Source of the DNA: Luteimicrobium subarcticum | Lineage (GTDB): Bacteria > Actinomycetota > Actinomycetes > Actinomycetales > Cellulomonadaceae | DNA length: 64,000 nt | Direction: 5' to 3' | Assembly (NCBI RefSeq): GCF_002798015.1 | Contig: NZ_PGTZ01000008.1 | Span: forward strand, 310,001 to 374,000 | Shown here: positions 16,491 through 24,964 of the stretch, one piece after another | Position numbering within the stretch: position 1 is the first letter of the stretch | Layout: every line of letters begins with the position of its first letter | The notes under the pieces: model-generated | What the model was told of the DNA's origin: nothing | The model's database searches: none | Seen by the model: only the letters and a program-made list of their open reading frames with translations | Position numbers and translations under genes: made by a program

Positions 16491-17996
16491 GTGCCCCCAC
16501 GTCGTCCCGCCCTCGTGCGCCGGCACCTGCCCGGGCTCGTGGTCGCCGGCGTGTTCTTCGTCGTCGCGACCGTCTACGCGCTCAGCCGCTACGCCCAGCT
16601 GCTCGACGGCGCGTACGACCTCGGGATCTTCGACCAGGTCGTCCGGGCGTACAGCCACCTGCGCGCCCCGATCGTGCCGATCAAGGGCGACGACTACCTG
16701 ATCTTCGGCGACCACTTCCACCCGATCCTCGCCACCCTCGCGCCGTCGTACTGGGTGTGGGACGACGCGCGCGCCCTGCTCGTCGCCCAGGCCGCGCTGC
16801 TCGCCGCGTCCGTCCTCGTCGTGTGGCGGTTCGCTCTGCGCCGCCTCCGGACGCGCTGGGTCGCCACTCTCGTCGCGATCGGGTACGCGTTCGGCTGGGC
16901 CGTCCAGGGCATGGTCGACTTCGACTTCCACGAGGTGGCGTTCGCCGTCCCCCTGATCGCCTGGGCGATCGACGCCCTCGACCGTCGCCGCGACGGCGAG
17001 CTGTTCGTCGCCGCCGCGCTGCTCCTGCTGGTCCGCGAGGACATGGGCGTCGTCGTCGCCGCGCTCGGCGCGATCCGGCTCGTCCGCGGCCTGGTCGCCC
17101 GCGGACGGTCGTCACGGATCTGGCCGGGAGCGGTCCTGGTCGTGGCGGGGACCGCCGCGTTCGTCCTTGTCGTCGGCGTGGTCGTGCCCGCCCTCAACCC
17201 GCACGGCACCTACTCCCACTGGGACTACACGGGCCTCGGCCCCGACATCGGGTCGTCACTGCGAGCGATGGTCACGCACCCCGCGCACGCGCTGCACCTG
17301 CTCGTCACACCGTCGGTCAAGCTCTGGACCCTGTTCTGGCTGCTGCTGCCGGTGGCGTTCCTGCCGTTGGCCTCGCCCTACACCCTCGTCGCCGTGCCCC
17401 TGCTCCTGCAGCGTTTCCTGGACGACCGGCCGTTCCTGTGGACCGTCCACTTCCACTACAACGCGCCCGTCTGGGTCGTGCTGGTGCTCGCCGCCGTGGA
17501 CGGCTGGTGCCGGCTCCCACGGACCCTGCGCCGCCCCGCCGTCGGGCGCCCGCTCGTCGTCGTGCTCGCCGCCCTCCCGCTGGTGGCGTCGCTCGTCCCC
17601 GTCGCCTCGTGGACGAACCAGTTCCCCTTCGGGCGCCTCGTGACCGGTGCGGCGTTCCGCACCCCCGCGCACGCGGGCGACGTCGCCCGCGCCGTCGCGT
17701 CCGTCCCGGCGGGCACCTGCGTCGTCGCGAGCTCGTCCCTCGCGACGCGCCTCGACCGCGACCACGTCGTCACCCTCACCGAGGTGTCGGCCCGCCACCA
17801 GGACTACCTCGTGCTCGACCTCACGGCGCACGAGGGCGACCGGTTCAAGCTCGTCGACGACGTCGCCGACATCCAGCCCGGGCCGGTCTACCAGCGGGCG
17901 CTCGAGGACGGGTGGACGGTCGTCGAGCGGTCCGGCCCGGTCGTGGTGCTGCGGGCTCCGGACCGCTGGGAGCCGTCGGCGGCCTGCACCCCCTGA
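16491..17996 (+). CDS. DUF2079 multi-pass membrane protein
   Basis: 501 aa. It matches DUF2079, a family related to GT-C type membrane glycosyltransferases whose activity is mostly unassigned. Seen: first TM 'GLVVAGVFFVVATVYALSR', then 'GAYDLGIFDQVVRAYSHLR' in the first external loop with the Asp expected for a GT-C catalytic loop, 'FGDHFHPILATLAP', 'FDFHEVAF', and about nine further hydrophobic segments. A small extracytoplasmic C-terminal region holds 'PAGTCVVASSSLATRLD'. The GTG start is leaderless. It stands alone between two strong terminators. Substrate unknown. Confidence 0.85.
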   Translation: MPPRRPALVRRHLPGLVVAGVFFVVATVYALSRYAQLLDGAYDLGIFDQVVRAYSHLRAPIVPIKGDDYLIFGDHFHPILATLAPSYWVWDDARALLVAQAALLAASVLVVWRFALRRLRTRWVATLVAIGYAFGWAVQGMVDFDFHEVAFAVPLIAWAIDALDRRRDGELFVAAALLLLVREDMGVVVAALGAIRLVRGLVARGRSSRIWPGAVLVVAGTAAFVLVVGVVVPALNPHGTYSHWDYTGLGPDIGSSLRAMVTHPAHALHLLVTPSVKLWTLFWLLLPVAFLPLASPYTLVAVPLLLQRFLDDRPFLWTVHFHYNAPVWVVLVLAAVDGWCRLPRTLRRPAVGRPLVVVLAALPLVASLVPVASWTNQFPFGRLVTGAAFRTPAHAGDVARAVASVPAGTCVVASSSLATRLDRDHVVTLTEVSARHQDYLVLDLTAHEGDRFKLVDDVADIQPGPVYQRALEDGWTVVERSGPVVVLRAPDRWEPSAACTP

Positions 17997-18050
17997 CCTA
18001 CCGAGCGCTGCGGCAGGGCTTCCGGGCGTCCGGTACCCGTGGGGGACGAG

Positions 18051-18086
18051 CGAGGGCCCGGCCGGAGATCTCCGGCCGGGCCCTCG
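18051..18086. terminator. 36-nt perfect palindrome, bidirectional terminator
   Basis: 18051-18068 is the exact reverse complement of 18069-18086, so the hairpin has a minimal loop. It lies between convergent genes (stops at 17996 and 18132) and can end transcription from both sides. Confidence 0.82.
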
Positions 18087-18131
18087 GGGCTCGGTTCGCC
18101 GACGCGGCGGTGGACGCGTCGGACGGTGCGC

Positions 18132-18335
18132 TCAGCGAGCGCCGTGCGCTGCGAGCAGCTTGTCGGTCTCGTCGTGGACGTGGGTGGCAACCCCCTCGTA
18201 CGCGCCGGCGTGCTCGCGTGCGTGGTGGGCGCAGAAGAGGAGCTCACCGACGGGAAGGCTCACGCGGACGTAAGCCTGTGCCCCGCAACGGTCGCACCGG
18301 TCGGCTGCGGTCAGGGTCTGGGTCGTCGTGCTCAC
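18132..18335 (-). CDS. Small Cys-rich DUF7455-like protein
   Basis: 67 aa. Seen: 'ADRCDRCGAQAYVRV' near the N-terminus, then 'ELLFCAHHAREH': a CxxC plus CxHH arrangement that probably binds one zinc ion. The family is widespread in actinobacteria beside hrdB/sigA and the second gyrB-like gene; its function is not established and the family name is from memory. GTG start at 18335 (VSTTTQTLT). It is divergent from the topoisomerase gene (162-nt gap) and ends at a strong terminator shared with the DUF2079 gene. Confidence 0.8.
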   Translation of the reverse strand: MSTTTQTLTAADRCDRCGAQAYVRVSLPVGELLFCAHHAREHAGAYEGVATHVHDETDKLLAAHGAR

Positions 18336-18484
18336 GAGAACATGTAACCATCCGCGGCCGCGTCGCATGCCCGTACGGCGCCGCGTTCGCCCACCGCGTA
18401 GAAGTGCAACGTCCTGTGACCTGGCCACCGGGTCGGTGCGCAGCCCTTGCGGAGCGCCGCGCACGGCGTGTCCCCTCCAGCGCC

Positions 18485-18490
18485 TACGCT
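18485..18490 (+). promoter_or_regulatory. Leaderless promoter -10 (TACGCT)
   Basis: TACGCT followed by 7 nt and the GTG at 18498. It supports this start over upstream in-frame codons. Confidence 0.6.
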
Positions 18491-18497
18491 GGGACCC

Positions 18498-20627
18498 GTG
18501 ACGACCACCTCCGCCGAGTCCAGCTACACCGCCCGGCACCTGTCCGTCCTCGAGGGTCTCGAGGCGGTGCGCAAGCGCCCCGGCATGTACATCGGCTCGA
18601 CCGACTCTCGCGGTCTGATGCACTGCCTGTGGGAGATCATCGACAACTCGGTCGACGAGGCACTCGGCGGCTTCTGCACGAAGATCCGCGTCGTCCTGCA
18701 CGCCGACTCGTCCGTGACGGTCGAGGACGACGGTCGCGGCATCCCCGTCGACATCGAGCCCAAGACGGGTCTGACGGGCGTCGAGGTCGTCTACACCAAG
18801 CTGCACGCGGGCGGGAAGTTCGGCGGCGGCTCGTACACCGCGTCCGGCGGCCTGCACGGCGTCGGTGCGTCGGTCGTGAACGCGCTGTCCTCGCGCCTGG
18901 ACGTCGAGGTCGACCGCGGTGGCAAGACGCACCGCATGACGTTCCACCGGGGCGAGCCGGGGACGTTCGCCGACCCGAAGGCCGGTCCAGGCCCCGAGAG
19001 CCCGTTCACGCCGTTCGTGGACCGGTCGGAGCTCACCGTGGTCGGCAAGGTCGCCCGCGGCCGCACCGGGACGCGCGTGCGTTACTGGGCCGACCGGCAG
19101 GTCTTCCCGAAGTCCGCGGTGTTCTCGTACGACGAGCTCGTGACGCGCGTGCGCCAGACCACCTTCCTGGTGCCGGGGCTCGCGATCACGGTGCGCGACG
19201 AGCGCGGGGTGCCGGGCACGCCCGGCGAGGACGGACCGCACGAGGAGACGTTCCAGCACAGCGGGGGAGCCGTCGACTTCGTCGAGTTCCTCGCGCCGGA
19301 CGCGGCGGTGACCGCGACCTGGCACCTGGTGGGCGAGGGCACCTTCAAGGAGACCGTGCCCGTCCTGGACGAGCGGGGGCACATGTCGCCGCAGGAGGTC
19401 CAGCGCACGTGCGAGGTCGACGTCGCGCTCCGCTGGGGCACGGCGTACGAGACCGAGGTCCGCACGTTCGTCAACATCATCGCGACGCCGAAGGGCGGGT
19501 CGCACCTCGCCGGGTTCGACCAGGGGCTGCTCAAGGTGGTCCGCAAGGCCGTCGAGACGAACGCGCGTCGACTCAAGATCTCCGCGAAGGACGCCGGCGA
19601 CCGCGTCGAGAAGGACGACGTCATGGAGGGCCTGACGGCCGTCGTGACCGTGCGTCTCGCCGAGCCGCAGTTCGAGGGCCAGACCAAGGAGGTGCTCGGC
19701 ACGGCGCCGGTGCGCGCGATCGTGGCGCGGGTCGTCGAGCAGGGCATGCAGGGGCTGTTCTCGTCGCCCAAGCGCGACGACAAGACGCAGACCTCGCTGC
19801 TGCTCGACAAGGTCGTGGCCGCGATGCGCACGCGCGTGTCGGCGCGCAAGCAGAAGGAGATCTCGCGGCGCAAGAACGCGCTCGAGACGTCGTCCCTGCC
19901 CGCGAAGCTCGCCGACTGCCGCAGCGACGACGTCGAGCGGTCCGAGCTGTTCATCGTCGAGGGTGACAGCGCCCTCGGCACGGCCAAGCTCGCGCGCAGC
20001 TCCGACTTCCAGGCGCTCCTGCCGATCCGCGGCAAGATCCTCAACGTCCAGAAGGCGTCCGTGTCGGACATGCTCCGCAACGCGGAGTGCGCGGCCATCA
20101 TCCAGGTGCTGGGCGCCGGGTCCGGACGCACCTTCGACCTGCCGGCCGCGCGCTACGGCAAGGTCGTGCTCATGACCGACGCCGACGTCGACGGCGCGCA
20201 CATCCGCACCCTGCTGCTCACCCTGTTCTTCCGGTACATGCGGCCGCTGCTCGACGCCGGGCGCGTGTACGCCGCCGTCCCGCCGCTGCACCGCGTCGAG
20301 CTCCTCGGGTCCGGCTCCCGCAAGGGGGAGTACGTCTACACGTACTCCGAGGCCGAGCTCACCGCGACGCTCAAGAAGCTCGACAAGGCCGGCCGCCGGT
20401 ACAAGGACGACATCCAGCGGTACAAGGGCCTCGGTGAGATGGACGCCGACCAGCTTGCGGAGACCACGATGGACCCGCGCCACCGCACCCTGCGCCGCAT
20501 CACGTCCGCGCACGCCGAGTCCGCCGAGCGGGTCTTCGAGCTGCTCATGGGGTCCGACGTCGCGCCGCGCAAGGACTTCATCGTCGCCGGGGCGAGCGAG
20601 CTCGACCGCGACCGCATCGACGCCTGA
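18498..20627 (+). CDS. parE: DNA topoisomerase IV / second gyrase ATPase subunit (ParE/ParY type)
   Basis: ATPase subunit of a type IIA topoisomerase. 709 aa. Seen: GHKL ATPase motifs 'EIIDNSVDEALGG' (N box), 'VEDDGRGIPVD', 'GGLHGVGASVVNALS', transducer domain, then the TOPRIM domain with 'FIVEGDSALGTAKL' and 'MTDADVDGAHIRTL', and the C-terminal 'YKGLGEMDADQL' typical of GyrB/ParE. In Streptomyces the homologous gene lies beside hrdB, the primary sigma gene, as here. The partner ParC/GyrA-type subunit is not in the window. It begins leaderless and ends before a clear hairpin. Confidence 0.9.
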   Translation: MTTTSAESSYTARHLSVLEGLEAVRKRPGMYIGSTDSRGLMHCLWEIIDNSVDEALGGFCTKIRVVLHADSSVTVEDDGRGIPVDIEPKTGLTGVEVVYTKLHAGGKFGGGSYTASGGLHGVGASVVNALSSRLDVEVDRGGKTHRMTFHRGEPGTFADPKAGPGPESPFTPFVDRSELTVVGKVARGRTGTRVRYWADRQVFPKSAVFSYDELVTRVRQTTFLVPGLAITVRDERGVPGTPGEDGPHEETFQHSGGAVDFVEFLAPDAAVTATWHLVGEGTFKETVPVLDERGHMSPQEVQRTCEVDVALRWGTAYETEVRTFVNIIATPKGGSHLAGFDQGLLKVVRKAVETNARRLKISAKDAGDRVEKDDVMEGLTAVVTVRLAEPQFEGQTKEVLGTAPVRAIVARVVEQGMQGLFSSPKRDDKTQTSLLLDKVVAAMRTRVSARKQKEISRRKNALETSSLPAKLADCRSDDVERSELFIVEGDSALGTAKLARSSDFQALLPIRGKILNVQKASVSDMLRNAECAAIIQVLGAGSGRTFDLPAARYGKVVLMTDADVDGAHIRTLLLTLFFRYMRPLLDAGRVYAAVPPLHRVELLGSGSRKGEYVYTYSEAELTATLKKLDKAGRRYKDDIQRYKGLGEMDADQLAETTMDPRHRTLRRITSAHAESAERVFELLMGSDVAPRKDFIVAGASELDRDRIDA

Positions 20628-20645
20628 CGCAGGTTTCCGCGTCCC

Positions 20646-20679
20646 AGGGCGCACGTCCGATCACTCGGGCGTGCGCCCT
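20646..20679 (+). terminator. Hairpin terminator after parE
   Basis: 10-bp stem, 20646-20655 with 20670-20679, 14-nt loop, followed by CTCTCT. It lies 19 nt after the parE stop. Confidence 0.7.
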
Positions 20680-20717
20680 CTCTGCATGCCCGTGGGGCCC
20701 CGGAGGCCGGCGCGCGC

Positions 20718-20895
20718 TCAGTGGTCGAGGGGGTCTTCGACGAGGTGGGTGGTGCGGGTGACGACGGTGAGGTGGTGGGTGGGGCTGGTGGTGGTGGCGG
20801 TGCCCGTGGCGTCGTGCCAGGTGGTCTGGCCGTGGACGCGGAAGCGGACGGTCCAGGTGGTGGTCAGGGTGATGGTGGTGGGTCCGGTTTGCTTC
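20718..20895 (-). pseudogene. 3' remnant of a secreted repeat/PKD-type protein
   Basis: The minus strand encodes about 58 residues, from 'TGPTTITLTTTWTVRF' through 'GQTTWHDATGTATTTS' to a stop at 20718. The Thr/Trp-rich beta pattern resembles the C-termini of actinobacterial secreted PKD-type proteins (from memory). No start codon with an RBS belongs to it: upstream, its sequence runs straight into the 3' end of the lipoprotein gene, which reads the same bases in another frame and stops at 20864. It looks like a recombination remnant. The assignment to PKD proteins is tentative; that it is a fragment is better supported. Confidence 0.45.
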
Positions 20896-21625
20896 CGTCC
20901 GACGTGCCAAACGCCATGACCTTCCATCCAGCAGTCGAGAAGACGACGGTGGCGCGGACCTTCGCGACGGCCGGTGCGTGACGGTTCTCCTTCCCCGAGA
21001 CGATGACGACGGCAGCGTCCTGTTCGACGGTTGCGTCGACGACACGGGCGCCCGTCAGCGGGTCAGCGGATCCCACGTGCGTGACGGTTGGCCGGATCGC
21101 TCCACCCGTGTAGCTGTCTCCCTTCTCGCGATGGTCCGCGGACGCCGTGCGCACGCGCCGGCAGTACTCGCTCGTGTCGTAGTTGCACATCGCGTCGAAC
21201 GCGGTCATGTCGTGGGTTGCCATCACGTAGGGATACAGCGAGATGAAGTAGGCGACCGCGGCCCGTGCCCCGGCAGCGGTGTCGCGGTTCATCGCTGCGG
21301 GCCGTTCGGGCGCCTCGTCCGCCGCCGTCGCCGAATGCTGTGTGGACGAGGGGCGGGTGCTCGGGGTGGGGCGCGCCGTCGTGGTCGGCGCCTCCCACGG
21401 CGTGGTCGCTCGCGGCGTCGTCGCGGCCGTCGGCCACGGCTTCTCGGCGCGGGCGTCGTCGCCCGTAGTGCACCCGCCGAGCAGCACGATTGCCGCCGAA
21501 GCGAGTACCGCACCGGCCATGAGACCGGCAGTGCGCGGCCGGCGCCGACCGGAACGTTCGGGTGCCGGAGAGACGGGCACAGGGCCGGCGGGTGCGGAGC
21601 GGACGGGTCTGGTGCGTGCGGTCAT
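20864..21625 (-). CDS. DUF6318-like lipoprotein
   Basis: 253 aa. A long Arg/Pro-rich N-region precedes the hydrophobic core 'GLMAGAVLASAAIVLL' and the lipobox 'LLGGC' (Cys52). A Thr/Pro/Ser linker (55-105) leads to the folded domain 'GARAAVAYFISLYPYVMAT', which resembles DUF6318/NTF2-like lipoproteins of micrococcales, with two Cys ('MCNYDTSEYC') that may form a disulphide. Domain naming is from memory. ATG with GGGGGA upstream. The C-terminus after 'GWKVMAF' runs into foreign-looking sequence (see the remnant at 20718), so its last about 15 residues may be altered. Confidence 0.7.
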   Translation of the reverse strand: MTARTRPVRSAPAGPVPVSPAPERSGRRRPRTAGLMAGAVLASAAIVLLGGCTTGDDARAEKPWPTAATTPRATTPWEAPTTTARPTPSTRPSSTQHSATAADEAPERPAAMNRDTAAGARAAVAYFISLYPYVMATHDMTAFDAMCNYDTSEYCRRVRTASADHREKGDSYTGGAIRPTVTHVGSADPLTGARVVDATVEQDAAVVIVSGKENRHAPAVAKVRATVVFSTAGWKVMAFGTSDGSKPDPPPSP

Positions 21626-21656
21626 CGGTCCCCCTGACGTCGATGTCGTGGGTGAA

Positions 21657-21662
21657 ACCTAC
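21657..21662 (-). promoter_or_regulatory. Putative -10 of the lipoprotein gene (TAGGTT)
   Basis: TAGGTT on the minus strand, about 31 nt before the ATG at 21625, compatible with a short leader carrying the Shine-Dalgarno. Confidence 0.4.
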
Positions 21663-21752
21663 CGAAAGCCGCACTTCGTGCACACCAGTTGATCCGCCCT
21701 GTGGACAACCCGGTGTCGGGTGGCCAGAGGTCCCGCGGAACCGCGAGAGCCG

Positions 21753-23831
21753 CTACGCGTACGCCTGCTCGACCTGCTGGATGACGAACAAGTCACGGAG
21801 CAGCAGCTCGGCGGGGTCGACGTCCGAGGCCGGAGGGGTGAAGACACCGAACCCGACGTCGCGCAGCCGGACGTGCGCCGCTGCGACCTCGACACGCAGC
21901 ACGTCGCCGGGCAGCGCCGTTGTCCCGCGCTGGGCGCGTCGCTCGACGAGGCTCCGCAGGACGGCGACCGGCGCGGGAACACCGGCCACCCCGTCGGCAG
22001 ACGGCCCGGCTCCGTCGGTGGCGGTGCCCGCGGCGCTGCGAGCGTCCGGTGTCCCGGCAGCCAGGAGCTTCGCGACGAGCCCGGTGCGGGCGCGGGTGCG
22101 GCGCGGGACGTCGTCGAAATGGAGGACGTCGACGGGATCCGCCGGTCGGGCCGGGTCGATCACGCTCAACGGCTCGCCGACGAGCCGTCCTCGCGTCCGG
22201 CGGACCCGGACGACCACCAGCGCGTCGGCCGGCAGCGAGTCGCCGAGCCTTTCGATCCTGTCGACCGCGTGCGCGTGCAGTCGGGACCACGGCAGCTCGA
22301 CGTCCAGCACCGCGCCCTCGCCGTCGGCGAGCTGCCAGCGCACGACCTGCTCCGCCGGGTCCCAGCGGGCGTCCGACGACGACGCCGGACGGAGCACGAC
22401 CCACGCCTCGGCGGCGTCGCCCGCCCCGGTGAGCCCGCGGACCGGGTCCCCGCCGAGGGTCTCCCAGGTCGTGCGCACGGGCAGCCGGTCGACGAGGGCG
22501 GAGCCGTCCAGCGGGGTCGCCCGCGCACTGACCGGACCCGCGCCCGACAGACGCCCGTCCGCGCTGAGCCGCGCACCCGTCAGGGTGATCGCCCGGCCCG
22601 CGGTGTCGGCGGGGCTCGACAGGCCGGACCACGGCGCCGGCTGGACCCATCGGGCCCGCGGGTCGAATCCCGCGAGGTCGACGGGACGGGCGTCCGTCCG
22701 CGTCAGCATCCGGCCCAGCGTGGGGCTCCAGAACACCGCCGTGACGCCGTGGTACCCGGTGCCGCTGCGCCACGGCACGCCGCCGAGGCCGACGAGGTCG
22801 AGCGGCCGGGTGCCCTCGTAGGCGGTCCGCGCGCGTCCCACGAGCGCGGCGGGCGCGCGTCCGTCCGCGGCGGCGGTGTCGAGCGCGACGACGAGGGCGT
22901 GCGCCGCCGCGACCTCGTCGAGCAGCGCCAGGTCGTCCGCGCGCGCCGACCGGGCGAGCACCAGGTCGGCCTGGTCGGCGACACCCCGCAGCGCACGGGC
23001 CAGGCGGTGGTACTCGACACCCTGCGCCCCGACGGCAGCCGTCGTGAGGCGGTCGACCACGGCGGGGGACAGGTGGGACACCCCGATCCGGACGGTGTCG
23101 CGCAGCACCGCCACCACGGACGCGCGCACGCGGTCGCGGGCTGCGGCGAGCGACTCCTCCGCGGCGCTCGGCCGGGTGCGTGCCGAGGGCGCGGCGGGCG
23201 GGGGGAGGACGAGTCCGTGCGCACGCTGCCACGCGAGGACGGCGGCGACGCGGTATCGCTCGGGCGCGCGGACCGGGGCGTCGAGCACGACGCCGGCGAC
23301 GCCGCCGCCGGGGTACCGGGCCACGAGGGCGGGGTGCGGGAACCGGACCTCGAGCGCCCGTCCCCGCGTCACGGTCGGTGCGTCGTCGAGGTCGTCGAGG
23401 ATCTGGTGCGCGGAGCGGCAGGCCGCGAGCCCCGCCGCAGCGCGCAGCGCGGTCTCGTCGAGCGCCATGAGCTCGTCGTGCAGGACGTCGACCATCCCGT
23501 CGCGCGGCCCGTCGTCCGCTCCCACCGGCGACGCGCCGGTGCCTGACGGGTGCTCGGCGAGCCACAGCCCCGCCGCGACGACGTGCTGGCACACGACCGC
23601 GCTCGGGCAGGTGCACCGGGCCGTCGCGGGGCCGTCGGCGGTCATGGTGACGGTGTGGGCGCCGACCGTGAGCTCGACCGCCACGTCGGTCTCGTGCTGC
23701 ACGGCGACGGCGACCGTCCCGAGGTCCTTGCGCGCGCGTCGCAGCAGGCCACGGTTCGCGACCGCGGACCAGGTGTCGTCGTCGTACCGGGCGAGGAGTG
23801 CTGCCAGGTCGGCACGGACGGTGGCGCTCAC
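21753..23831 (-). CDS. SWIM zinc-finger protein (YehQ-like), last gene of the MoxR/VWA module
   Basis: 692 aa. Seen: SWIM zinc finger 'ARCTCPSAVVCQHVVAAGLW' at about residues 71-90 (Cys73, Cys75, Cys81, His83; CxCx5CxH). SWIM fingers bind DNA or proteins in characterised families. The remaining about 600 residues are mixed alpha/beta without a motif I recognise; a repeated 'DPLDL/DLVGLGG' pattern lies mid-protein. GTG start at 23831 overlaps the VWA gene stop (GTGA). Position and architecture match E. coli YehQ. Cytosolic, with no signal or TM. It is probably translationally coupled to the other four genes. Confidence 0.8.
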   Translation of the reverse strand: MSATVRADLAALLARYDDDTWSAVANRGLLRRARKDLGTVAVAVQHETDVAVELTVGAHTVTMTADGPATARCTCPSAVVCQHVVAAGLWLAEHPSGTGASPVGADDGPRDGMVDVLHDELMALDETALRAAAGLAACRSAHQILDDLDDAPTVTRGRALEVRFPHPALVARYPGGGVAGVVLDAPVRAPERYRVAAVLAWQRAHGLVLPPPAAPSARTRPSAAEESLAAARDRVRASVVAVLRDTVRIGVSHLSPAVVDRLTTAAVGAQGVEYHRLARALRGVADQADLVLARSARADDLALLDEVAAAHALVVALDTAAADGRAPAALVGRARTAYEGTRPLDLVGLGGVPWRSGTGYHGVTAVFWSPTLGRMLTRTDARPVDLAGFDPRARWVQPAPWSGLSSPADTAGRAITLTGARLSADGRLSGAGPVSARATPLDGSALVDRLPVRTTWETLGGDPVRGLTGAGDAAEAWVVLRPASSSDARWDPAEQVVRWQLADGEGAVLDVELPWSRLHAHAVDRIERLGDSLPADALVVVRVRRTRGRLVGEPLSVIDPARPADPVDVLHFDDVPRRTRARTGLVAKLLAAGTPDARSAAGTATDGAGPSADGVAGVPAPVAVLRSLVERRAQRGTTALPGDVLRVEVAAAHVRLRDVGFGVFTPPASDVDPAELLLRDLFVIQQVEQAYA

Positions 23832-24964
23832 CGGGCCGTCACCTCCGCGAGCCACTCGGCGAGCCGACCCGGGGTGAGCGCCGCGACGGGCATCCCGACG
23901 TCCACGAGGCGCTGCGCGGTCCGGCGGTCGTACGACGGGTGGGCGTCGGTGTCGAGCGACGCCAGGCCGATCGTCGTGACCTGGGCCTCGACCAGCCGCC
24001 GCACGGCCGCGACGAGCTGGGAGGGCGGCCCGCCCGCGCAGAAGTCCGTGACGAGCACGACGACGGTGCGGTGCGGGTTCACGACGAGCCCCTCCGCGTA
24101 CCGGACGGCCTGGGCGATGTCCGTGCCACCGCCGAGCTGGACGGACAGGAGCATCTCGACCGGGTCGTCGGACACGGCCGACAGGTCGACCACGGACGTG
24201 TCGAACACGACGACGCGCGGCCGGTAGGTCGGCAGCCCGGCGAGGATGCCGGCCATGACCGCCGAGTGGATCACCGAGCCCGCCATCGACCCGCTCTGGT
24301 CGACCAGCAGGATGACGTCCCACGGGACGCGGCGGACGTTCCGCTCGAAGAACAGGGGCCGGTCGACGACCATCCCGCCCCGCGCGGCGTCCCAGTTCTT
24401 CAGGTTGGCGCGGATCGTGCCGCGCGGGTCGAAGCTCTGTGCGGACGCGACGGGCGTGTGCCGCTGCGTCCCGAGCCGGCCCGTGAGCGCGCGGCGCACC
24501 TCGCTCTCGAGCCGGCGCCGCAGGTCGTCGACGACGGTCCGCACGACGCGCCGCACCTCGCCGAGCACCCGGTCGTCGAGCGAGCCGCGCAGCGCGAGGA
24601 GCGTCTTGAGCAGCGACTCGTTCGGCTCGAGCCTCGCGAGCACGTCCGGGTCGGTGACGAGTCCGGTGAGCCCGTACCGGTCCAGCGCGTGCCGTTCGAC
24701 GACCTCGACGGTCTCGCGCGGGAACAGCTCGCGCACCTCGCCGAGCCAGGCGACGAGGTCGGGCGCCGAGGCGCCGAGGCCGCCCGGCCCGGGGCTGTCG
24801 CCCGCGGCGTCGTCGTCGCCGCGTCCGCCGCGGCCCGCGTACTCGCGTCCGTAGAGGCGTTCGAGCGCATCCTCGCGGCGCCGGTCGTCCGGGTCGCCGG
24901 GGGCGGGAAGGCGGTCGTGGGCGTAGCGCCCGAGGACGAGCCGCCACCGGTCCGTCGTCGTCAT
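23828..24964 (-). CDS. VWA-domain protein (YehP-like)
   Basis: 378 aa. The N-terminal half (1-210) is helical and charged with a Gly/Asp linker at 44-66. The C-terminal VWA domain has a complete MIDAS: 'LLVDQSGSMAGS' (Asp222, Ser224, Ser226), 'LGGGTDIAQAV' (Thr) and 'LVTDFCAGG' (Asp). MoxR-type ATPases usually work with a VWA partner, in which the MIDAS binds a metal and contacts the client or ATPase. It overlaps the genes on both sides (ATGA with DUF5682, GTGA with SWIM). No TM, so cytosolic. The order AAA+, DUF5682, VWA, SWIM equals yehL, yehM, yehP, yehQ in E. coli. Confidence 0.88.
   Translation of the reverse strand: MTTTDRWRLVLGRYAHDRLPAPGDPDDRRREDALERLYGREYAGRGGRGDDDAAGDSPGPGGLGASAPDLVAWLGEVRELFPRETVEVVERHALDRYGLTGLVTDPDVLARLEPNESLLKTLLALRGSLDDRVLGEVRRVVRTVVDDLRRRLESEVRRALTGRLGTQRHTPVASAQSFDPRGTIRANLKNWDAARGGMVVDRPLFFERNVRRVPWDVILLVDQSGSMAGSVIHSAVMAGILAGLPTYRPRVVVFDTSVVDLSAVSDDPVEMLLSVQLGGGTDIAQAVRYAEGLVVNPHRTVVVLVTDFCAGGPPSQLVAAVRRLVEAQVTTIGLASLDTDAHPSYDRRTAQRLVDVGMPVAALTPGRLAEWLAEVTAR

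Noticed and set aside
22661-22677. gggtcgaatcccgcgag resembles a tRNA T-loop (GTTCGAATCC).
   Set aside because: It lies inside the SWIM protein gene in the coding frame, and no acceptor stem, D-loop or anticodon arm can be drawn around it.
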